This document shows, piece after piece, positions 57,287 through 64,000 of a DNA stretch of 64,000 bases. Both the position numbers and the translations under genes were made by a program. Origin of the DNA: Durusdinium trenchii (taxonomy: Eukaryota; Sar; Dinophyceae; Suessiales; Symbiodiniaceae); assembly GCA_963970005.1 (NCBI GenBank), contig CAXAMN010000001.1, positions 3,719,329 through 3,783,328 of the forward strand. Direction: 5' to 3'. Position 1 is the first letter of the stretch. Each line of letters opens with the position of its first letter. The notes under the pieces were generated by a model. The model saw only the letters and a program-made list of their open reading frames with translations, was not told where the DNA came from and made no database searches.

Positions 57287-57793
57287 AGCACGGCAAAGAT
57301 GGTAGCGATCCGTCCTTGCAATGACCACTGCTCTAGACATCGAGCATCCGCAGCTCGAGCGTGCAAAGGTTGCTGCCAGAACTGGGCGAGCATCTCACGC
57401 CTCGAGACACCGGCGAGACCCTTCACACGAGATCCCCTGCGGACAAGACGCGTGACAGGCGCGCGAAGTTCAAACCAAAGGAAAACAGTTTAGGGGCTCC
57501 TGGCCTTGCTACTAGGGGCAAGAACGCTACTAGAGGTTCTTGACCTTACTACTCTGAGCAAGGACGCTACTAGGAGCTCCTGGCCTTACGCTACTAAGGG
57601 CTCGTGGCCGAACTACTCGGAGCAAGGACGCTTCTGGGTATGCGAAATAGTGGTCTTGGTTCCCTTACAGCCCCAAAACACTTCTTGGGTGTTGGTTGGT
57701 GCGTAGAACAACTTCTTGAAGCAGGCAACAACAACAACAACCACAACAACAACAACCGCGACATTGTTGCACGTGGGTTTCTTACCTTTTTAC

Positions 57794-57957
57794 CTGGACC
57801 CAGTGTTATATTTTTCTCACTGGCCTTCTGACACCCTGTCCAGTCTTGCCTGTCATTGGCTGCTCTGATCCGCGCGTCGGTTTCCATGCACCTTGAAGTT
57901 CAAACAAAGGAAGACAGTTTAGGGGCTCCTGGCCTTGTTACTAGGGGCAAGGACGCT
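57794..57957 (+). repeat. 164-bp exact direct repeat, copy 2
   Basis: Identical to 57026-57189; offset 768 bp. Confidence 0.95.
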
Positions 57958-57992
57958 ACTAGAGGTTCTTTACCTTACTACTATGAGCAAGG

Positions 57993-58088
57993 ACGCTACT
58001 AGGGCCCCCTGGCCTTACGCTACTAGAGGCTCGTGGCCGAACTACTCGGAGCAAGGACGCCGATTGGCTTGTGGAGCGGGCCGGCGTC
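57993..58088 (+). repeat. 96-bp direct repeat, copy 2
   Basis: Partner of 57191-57286. The offset is 802 bp, so the two repeat pairs are separated by slightly different spacers in the two halves. Confidence 0.95.
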
Positions 58089-58414
58089 TGCGTCTCACCC
58101 ATGCGACTTCTCCTGCGCACATGGAAGAGAAATCTGGACCAAATTGAATTGGCGCAAGCCGATGAATGAAGCTCGAAGAGATCTGGCAGCCACCGCTGCA
58201 GCCGACAGCTAGAAAACCAGCAGCCGACACGAACCGCAACAAACCAGAGCACCACACATGACGCGACAAACCAGAGCAACAAAGTGAGAACAAAGGGCAT
58301 CGCTACTAGGAGCAAGGACGCTACTAGGGGCTCCTGGCATCGCTACTAGGAGCAAAGACCAAAGAAGCTTTCTAGGTCAAATCGAACGTCGAACGAATCT
58401 CTTCGGCCTGCTAC

Positions 58415-58536
58415 AAGGGTTAAAAAAGAATGTGACAGGGTCAAAAAACAATGTTCGAGGGTGAAAAAGAAATGTTGCAGGGTTGAAAAAAAAGGTTAGG
58501 GTGGAAAAAAATGTTTTAGGGTTGAAAAACAATGTT
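58415..58536 (-). repeat. AGGGTTGAAAAA minisatellite attached to arm 2
   Basis: About six imperfect units of AGGGTTGAAAAACAATGTT, the reverse complement of the 55602-55860 unit. Confidence 0.85.
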
Positions 58537-58631
58537 GCCCTCTACCACCGGCTGCATGGTCGCAGGTGGAGATGCTGTGATGTCTGCGAAGCCCCACCTT
58601 TGGAACCCTCAAGGCGGGTGTGTGAAACACC
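58537..58631 (-). repeat. Inverted-repeat arm 2 (partner 55497-55591)
   Basis: 95 bp, one mismatch to the reverse complement of arm 1. Outer flanks are unrelated. Confidence 0.9.
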
Positions 58632-58920
58632 TGATTCCCGATGGCTCCGCGATGGCGAGCCAACCACCCAGTCCCAGCCAGAAACAGTTCTGGGTGTTCC
58701 TACATGGCAACTGAGATCCTGAAAACATGACATGTGGTTGTTTGGGAGATATCCATTTGTTTCTAGTTTTTGCTGGCGGGTGCCGTAACCGTAACGGCCC
58801 CGTGGTTTTGCTTGTTGCTATTGGTTTGAGTCCGCATATTTACATGCAACCCCACCAAGACATTTACGACACTGACATTCATGTAGTAGGTAATGACAAC
58901 CATTCCACTGGTTTGAATGC

Positions 58921-59241
58921 GTGACAGCTAAGAGTGTAGAGAAAGGTGTGAACCCACGGATTCGTGCACGCCGAACCCAGTGGCGATGCGAACAGCGACC
59001 CTTTTTCGAACGAAGGCGACCTGCGCCGAAAGCAACCCTGAAAAGATGGGGCCTCCGTCCTTGCAGTCGATCAAACCCGAAACCCAAAAAAACTGTTCGA
59101 CAAACCTCAGTGATTCCACAGCATGCCACAGTGATTCCTGTTAAGATGTTACCAAAAAAGAGCGACCACCCAGGCAAAACGTTAGTTTTAACATCCCTGT
59201 GCGAATTTCCTCTAAAAATTCAGACAACCCGGTTGTCATAA
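58921..59241 (+). CDS. Putative exon, basic protein
   Basis: Open after GCGTGACAG-like DNA to TAA 59239-59241 (106 codons, begins with GTG, no ATG). Arg/Lys/Pro-rich (NPRIRARRTQWRCEQRPFFE, TLKRWGLRPCSRSNPKPKK), then a beta-like segment (TSVIPQHATVIPVKMLPKKS). A 119-codon minus frame overlaps. Ordinary codon use over 100 codons supports coding. No family was recognised. Confidence 0.37.
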   Translation: MTAKSVEKGVNPRIRARRTQWRCEQRPFFERRRPAPKATLKRWGLRPCSRSNPKPKKTVRQTSVIPQHATVIPVKMLPKKSDHPGKTLVLTSLCEFPLKIQTTRLS

Positions 59242-60001
59242 TGAAAATATACAGTGCCAGTCTACAACTGGAACCGGGGGTTCCCATTCTCTATAAGGCC
59301 AAGAGGGGGTTGATTTATTAGAGACTTTGGTTGTCGAGCGTTAGCTCGAGAATGGGGTGGATTTTTTAGAGAAAAGAGTCTTTGCAAAGCCAGATGTTTG
59401 CATCATTTTTTGAACATTTTCTGCTTTCGCATGAGTCGAAACACATGCAAGCATCGTCGACTTTTTGTTCGACTCGAACGAAGGACGGTCAATTCTTTAG
59501 GCCTTTTGAGTTTTTCGAACTTCCTTCGTCTCCAATTCGTTAGCAGATGCAATCTGGCTATTGATTCTTTGGAGAATGTTCTTGTTTTTTTAGTGCCACT
59601 TCTGGATACTGAACCTGGGGATTCCTAAAGAATTGACAGTCCGGGTGTGAGTGCGAATTGGAAGGGGGATGTTTTAACAAACGTCAGGTAAATCACGTAC
59701 GAAAACAACCTTGCGGTACCCGTGACCTAGTGTGTGTGTGTGTTTTGTTAAATTTCCTTGTTACCTTGTCTTTACTTTTCAGCATCCTTTTCACAGGAGG
59801 GGTGTTTGGAACATGGTGCTTGAACATCAGTTGGTGCATGTTTCATTCCTGTTTCGATCTGTAAGGAAAAGCCATGCAAAACCCACGTGCTTTGTCCGAC
59901 AAAAACATTGTGCCCAAAACCATGTTATCCCAGCTGCGCGACAAAACGATGTTCATCACGGTTTTGTGGTTGAAAGGTTTTTCAGCACCCCCTGAAACAG
60001 G
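59242..60001. other. Spacer
   Basis: No gene is called; AT-richer, with long T-runs and short Phe/Leu-rich open frames of no clear meaning. GTTGTCGAGCGTTAGCTCGAG at 59319-59339 contains CTCGAG and CGAGCGTTAGCTCG imperfect dyads. CCCCCTGAAACAG at 59988-60000 ends in a probable acceptor for the next exon. Confidence 0.35.
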
Positions 60002-60450
60002 TTGCTCCTTTCGCACCCTAGCGGAGAAGATCCGACATGGACTCTACCTGACGACTCGATCAGGCAGGGAGCGGAGGCCGAACTGCTGAGGTTTAGGAAC
60101 GCAACAGAGGTTAGGTGACCGTAAATAGCACGCATCACCTGGGGTACCCAACTGGGATATAGTCTATAGGGCCATAGAGTTCTTCAACCTCTGTTGGTCC
60201 CTCTCATCTTGCTTTCAACGCTCCTGGCTCCAAGGCCGACTTGGGGCCCTCGCCCACCGGTCGGAGGTGGATCCATTGGACTTCCTCGCGAGGCAAAGCA
60301 CGGGTCCGGCGTGTGGACGAAGAGCTTTTCTACGACAAAGTGGAGGATCCAGACGGGAAGGATGTGTTAGCGACTCGGCCCCTGCAGGAACAGGCGGTTT
60401 TAGGGGTCAGAAAGTGTTGGAACAAGGAAGTGAGTTGGGAGTCTCAGTGA
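60002..60450 (+). CDS. Two exons separated by an introner-like intron (3' end of a gene)
   Basis: Exon 1 (about 60002-60109, after GAAACAG) reads DPTWTLPDDSIRQGAEAELL then RFRNATE and ends CAACAGAG|GTTAGG inside element D. The 125-base intron 60110-60234 ends CTGGCTCCAAG. Exon 2 continues in phase 0: RRWIHWTSSRGKARVRRVDE, ELFYDKVEDPDGKDVLATRP, LQEQAVLG, with TGA at 60448-60450. Both sides have strong GC3, and the phase match supports the model. The end may be earlier if GGG|GTCAG (60402) is a donor. The family is unknown. Confidence 0.52.
60102..60196 (+). repeat. Introner-like TIR element, copy D
   Basis: 95 bp with 11-bp perfect TIRs CAACAGAGGTT/AACCTCTGTTG. The interior contains GTGACCGTAAATAGCACGC, ACCTGGGGTACCCAACTGGG and CTATAGGGCCATAG. 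Its first 8 bases are coding, bases 9-10 are the GT donor, and the acceptor lies 38 bases beyond its right end. Confidence 0.88.
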
Positions 60451-61581
60451 GCAGCTGCTCAACACCGGTGTCTATTCCCTTAACGGTCTCATGTCTCCTT
60501 TCGTCTCCTTTCAGCTTGCTCATCACGGGCTGCACCGGATGTTTCGGTGCCCCATGACCGATCGGAGCACCGAAGGCTTCACGGATTTGAAACCGGTGAA
60601 TACCAGCACACGGACGGATGACGGGGAGGTCAGGCGTCTGGACACCTGAAGGAATGGAGTTAGTTGGAATGGCCAGATGGTGGAGCACCATGGGCCGAGT
60701 GAAAATTACTTAAGTGTAGATTTTTTTTCCCCAAAACCACAGGCTTCCATTGGTGCGCAACATTTACCAACTGTGGTTATCTGTGGTTCCCACAAATGAT
60801 GTCACAATGTCACAGCATCTCTTTCCCAACCCTTCGCGCCGCACCTCTCTCCTCTGAGGTTGAAGCCTTCGTGGCCAGCAGCTTGGTCGAAGCGAAGCCG
60901 AGGGAAGTTGCACAATGTTTCAAACAGAATGGTTGTGTGTTGGGTCTGTCCCATTACCTGAATTAAGAGTCAAGAGTTCGGTAAGCAATAGCAAATGGAG
61001 GGGCCTGCAACCTAACCATCATCCTCCACTGGGCCCTGGTAGTGGGATATACCGATATACCACGATATACCCAAGGTGTGTATTTGAATAGAGATCCCCA
61101 AACCAATGGGTAGACGGGCCTATTTTCCTTCTTCCATGGGTCTTTGCCTGGGAGGTCGCTCTTTTTACATGATCTTTACACACCCACTTTTTCATCCATC
61201 CACAGCAATGTGTTTTTCACCAACTTCCAGTTCATTCCTTCCAGTATATAGCTGTTGCTCAGTCCCTCAATTCCAGCTCGTCCAAGGGGTTCCAGTTCCG
61301 CTGCTGCTGCCCAAAGACCTGGGCTGCCAGGCCGGGGGGCGCCTGCGCCGGACGTCGCACCTCGGACCAGGCCGCCACCGATCCGATGAAAGCCGTCGAT
61401 TCCGGGTCATCCGTGGAGCATCCAGCTGGGAGCTCGAACCGGGTGCATGGTCCACCCGGTTGGGGTGGCGGCTCCGACGCACCAATCTCCATGCGGATCT
61501 GGTCACCAGGCGGACTGGTTGGTGAAGGGAATTGGAGGCCCTCCCCAGGTGGGAGGTCCATCGCTCCTTCGGCCTGAGCTC
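60451..61581. other. Tract with unresolved open frames
   Basis: A minus frame at 61259-61561 (GPCTRFELPAGCSTDDPEST, VFGQQQRNWNPLDELELRD) is highly protein-like but overlaps an open plus frame. The remainder shows nothing clear; ATATACC-type short repeats lie at 61048-61072. Confidence 0.3.
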
Positions 61582-61905
61582 ATGGGCATTGCTTCACATC
61601 ATGAAAGAACGAACGCCTTGGGGTGGGGAAGATCGTTGGTTGCACCCGAAAATCTTTCTATTTTGCATCTACCCCAGCCCTCTGAAAACATTCTGGCAGC
61701 TCGACTTTATCTCATGGTGCACGATATCCGGCCACGGACGTGTCTGAAGTCGATGGTGGGATTCTGTGCACCGGAAGGCGACCGAACAGGACGATCCGAT
61801 GATCGACTCATTGATCCAGATCCAAAGAAGTCTAAAGGTTGCACATGGCAGATGGGTCATCGAAGAAGAATGGGGCATGCTCATCCAATCCCAAACGGCC
61901 ACTAG
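61582..61905 (+). CDS. Hypothetical protein, 107 aa
   Basis: ATG 61582 to TAG 61903-61905; the frame is open upstream to 61447. Protein-like over its length (NLSILHLPQPSENILAARLY, CAPEGDRTGRSDDRLIDPDP), ending with a His/Arg-rich GHRRRMGHAHPIPNGH. No family was recognised. Opposed upstream by the minus frame at 61259-61561. Confidence 0.38.
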   Translation: MGIASHHERTNALGWGRSLVAPENLSILHLPQPSENILAARLYLMVHDIRPRTCLKSMVGFCAPEGDRTGRSDDRLIDPDPKKSKGCTWQMGHRRRMGHAHPIPNGH

Positions 61906-62018
61906 TCCACACTGTATGCACTGGGAGAAGGGTTAGTGTTGCTTCATTTTTCACTTCCGGTCCTGTTCATCCCTTACGTGCTGTAACTGTAGGTTTTTTT
62001 GAATGTATGACCGTATGA

Positions 62019-62261
62019 CTCAGACGCAGGGCTGCAGAAGTGCAGAGGCTCCATGGGAGAAAACCTCAGTGCTTAGATTTTAAAAGGAGCGACAGACTTG
62101 TCCAGGTGGCTTTCTGGATGGGAACGACGGGAAATAACTTTGGCCGCTTGGTCACATCTGAGCCAAAGACTCATTCTGACCTTAGCAACACGTTGTATGT
62201 TGGGCTTTGTGCAGAAGGGAACTGGATGTTGGGACTGCTAGATACATACAGACATATTTAA
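62019..62261 (+). CDS. Putative 3' exon, unknown protein
   Basis: Open from after TGA 62016-62018 to TAA 62259-62261, 80 codons without ATG near the start. Good protein-like sequence (DFKRSDRLVQVAFWMGTTGN, LSNTLYVGLCAEGNWMLGLL). The strand is unambiguous, since the minus frames are short. No domain was identified. Confidence 0.42.
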   Translation, partial: LRRRAAEVQRLHGRKPQCLDFKRSDRLVQVAFWMGTTGNNFGRLVTSEPKTHSDLSNTLYVGLCAEGNWMLGLLDTYRHI

Positions 62262-62690
62262 CATCTCGATGCTGCTTCAAGCACAATTGTGCTCATCTAA
62301 GGCTTGCACAGCGACCTTTTCACTGAACAATTTCTTTGCCAGCACCAGGCGAGGACATCCTGGGTCAAGAAAACAGTCACCTTTATCATCTACTAGTCAC
62401 TAGTCACTGCTGCTCTTCACTTAATGGGTGACACGGTCTGACAGCCTAGCCAGCCCGTGTAATTCGGGTAAGGGCAAAAGGGTGTGTACGTATAGCCTTC
62501 GGATGCCTTTGGTAAAACATGATCACTATTTTGGGGAAAGATCTGTACTATAGAACCCTCATCATCCTCTGCGCCCTGGTCATAGGACTTACCGGACTTA
62601 CCCAAACAACGATTAGTGCCGCGCCCCACCCGTACCATCGACACGGTGACACCACACCCTCCGCCGCTCCGCTGGAGCCGCCGCTCCGCT

Positions 62691-62789
62691 GGAGCCCAGG
62701 GCGTGAAGGAAGTCCTTCTACTCCTGCCGGAGGATGCAGCGATCGTCCAGCCGTCCCACGGCGAAAGAGAGCGATCCGCTGATCCGTGA
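62691..62789 (+). CDS. Putative short 3' exon
   Basis: Open with good codons to TGA 62787-62789 (GVKEVLLLLPEDAAIVQPSH, GERERSADP). Immediately upstream, GCCGCTCCGCTGGAGCC is duplicated in tandem (about 62663-62696). Confidence 0.33.
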   Translation, partial: GAQGVKEVLLLLPEDAAIVQPSHGERERSADP

Positions 62790-63055
62790 CGAACGCAGAG
62801 CATGGAGAGAGAGAGATGCCGAACGACTTGATTCGGTCTCCGAATCAGATCAACACTGCGGTGTAAACCAAGTGGGAATGTCAAGGTGGGACTATAATAG
62901 AGTCTGTGTTGTTTGAACCAGGAAGTTGAAGTCCCGAATGTATGGATTTGCTCACACACACACATCATTTACATGTCAGATCATGTATTGCCATGTATGG
63001 GGTCAATTCTCAGAGTACAGTATACATCGAATGACATGTTTGTCAAGCCAGGCTC

Positions 63056-63568
63056 ATGCAATACTTGCGCCGCGTGAAACATGTGTCGAAAGCAGCCGGA
63101 GAAGGCGCTGGAAGCCACTGCTCTACTAGCCACTGCTTTGCTTTCCTCTGCTTGGGACGACTTAGGTTTCCCTTTCTGGAAAGCCCGCTGTTCTACAAGT
63201 CACGAGCACGCACGGCCCGCGACTCACAGACAGCTGGTGGAAACGGAAGGAGATGGAAGGGTGTTTCAGTCCAATTTGCAGAAGAATCTACAGTTAAGTG
63301 CGTTTTGTGCAAGAGAAGCAGCCATTTACTCAGGAACTGCCACTTTCTCAACAAAACACATTGCTGGTGTCGCTTGCAGGTGGACAACTTGACGCTTTCG
63401 AACGCAAAGTGTTTCCGCGTTGTGTTGGAGCCTGGTGACGTGCCCTGGGCTAAGCGATTCGCAAGCGATCCAGGAGTTCAGGGGCGTGTGCGTGTGAGAG
63501 CTTTTTTTAAAACCAGTTTTCTCACCATGTTTTCACCAAAGCAAACGATTTCCAGGTTTTTCACTTAG
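63056..63568 (+). CDS. Hypothetical protein with a Cys cluster, 170 aa
   Basis: ATG 63056 to TAG 63566-63568. A basic N-terminus and a region of Cys/Phe-rich sequence precede a possible zinc-binding cluster CVLCKRSSHLLRNC followed by HCWC (residues ~82-107; C-x2-C spacing). Then a coding-like segment (CFRVVLEPGDVPWAKRFASD). The last 20 residues are from AT-rich DNA and may lie beyond a splice site at GGGGCGTGTGCGT. Codon use is acceptable and only one strand is open. Family unknown. Confidence 0.42.
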   Translation: MQYLRRVKHVSKAAGEGAGSHCSTSHCFAFLCLGRLRFPFLESPLFYKSRARTARDSQTAGGNGRRWKGVSVQFAEESTVKCVLCKRSSHLLRNCHFLNKTHCWCRLQVDNLTLSNAKCFRVVLEPGDVPWAKRFASDPGVQGRVRVRAFFKTSFLTMFSPKQTISRFFT

Positions 63569-64000
63569 TTCCAAGTTGAGTGCCATTCATCTGGACCCTC
63601 AAAACCACATCGCCACGGTCTTTGGGTTTTTGGAGCCCAAGAAGCACCTTGGAACTGCTGGTTGGTGAGTTTTGGACTCACTGGTTTTGCTCGAAGTGCT
63701 TGAGCTATGGGAAGTGTCGAAGCGCTTCATAGTACCTTTTCAGTACCTACAAGTTGTTGAGTGAAGTTGTATCTTCTTGTTTGAAGTCGTATCTTTTGAG
63801 CGTCTGCTTTGCGGTGGGGCATGTTCAGCTTGTTTTTTTTTGAGGATCTTGTGACTTGTGGTTTGGCTTCTTGACTTGTGTCAGCGTCCCAGCTTGTGTT
63901 CTCTGAGTTTGAAGCCATTTCTTTAGCATGTTGCTTTTAAAAGCTTTCTTTTGTCCAGGGTGTCTTGGTCGCCCTGTTTGGTCGCTCGGATACGTAGTGG
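63569..64000. other. No feature seen
   Basis: Nothing is recognised except GAAGTCGTATCTT/GAAGTTGTATCTT direct repeats near 63763 and 63783 and a T-run at 63831-63841. Confidence 0.4.

Larger units (their letters stand above)
57140..58350. repeat. Patchwork of GCTACTAGGGGCTCCTGGC minisatellite units
   Basis: Units of about 30-35 bp, GGGGCTCCTGGCCTTG-CTACTAGGGGCAAGGACG, recur at 57151, 57490, 57530-57630, 57923, 57990-58060 and 58295-58360, interspersed with unique DNA and the larger direct repeats. A (CAACAA)n-like tract lies at 57724-57758. Confidence 0.8.

Overview
The window looks like nuclear DNA of a dinoflagellate, most likely a Symbiodiniaceae-type alga. The clues are: no bacterial-style gene packing; short, GC3-rich protein-like stretches bounded by AG acceptors and GT donors instead of long ORFs; a Ty1/copia element with an HVDD reverse transcriptase motif; a tyrosine-recombinase retroelement whose polyprotein contains a cytosine-5 DNA methyltransferase; and short inverted-repeat elements sitting at splice donors (introner-like). 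Almost all host genes are seen only as single exons or short runs. They are given as low-confidence exons, because start codons and splice sites cannot be proven from the sequence alone.

Layout. 1-10.2 kb: scattered plus-strand exons, including a p23/CS-domain-like mini-exon at 9.8 kb. 10.28-18.42 kb: a complete Ty1/copia retrotransposon with 162-bp LTRs that differ at two positions; its gag-pol is spread over several frames and carries a methyltransferase-like domain between protease and integrase. 18.5-22.5 kb: short exons and microsatellites. 22.75-24.59 kb: the best host gene, a THUMP/UPF0020-type RNA methyltransferase homologue with a mitochondrial-like leader. 25.2-28.1 kb: exons interrupted by two introner-like elements. 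29.5-31.4 kb: a tandem duplication encoding two small secreted His/Asp-rich proteins. 32-45 kb: many short exons on both strands, microsatellites and dispersed repeats. 45.7-52.9 kb: a tyrosine-recombinase (DIRS/Ngaro-like) retroelement with two gag-like ORFs, an RT-RNase H polyprotein with a DNA methyltransferase inserted in the RNase H domain, and a recombinase; a 10-bp assembly gap lies just after it. 53-55.1 kb: host exons, one pair separated by an introner-like element, plus a 198-aa ORF. 55.4-58.6 kb: a 95-bp inverted-repeat pair, each arm carrying a CAACCCT-type minisatellite, enclosing a patchwork of segmental duplications. 58.9-64 kb: more exons, including a second clear exon-introner-exon junction at 60.0-60.45 kb.

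The strongest signals are (1) a four-member family of 75-95 bp terminal-inverted-repeat elements whose ends supply the 5' splice site in either orientation, and (2) two unrelated retroelements that both carry methyltransferase-type domains, in one case nested between the catalytic residues of RNase H. No rRNA, tRNA, CRISPR or bacterial-type regulatory feature was recognised.
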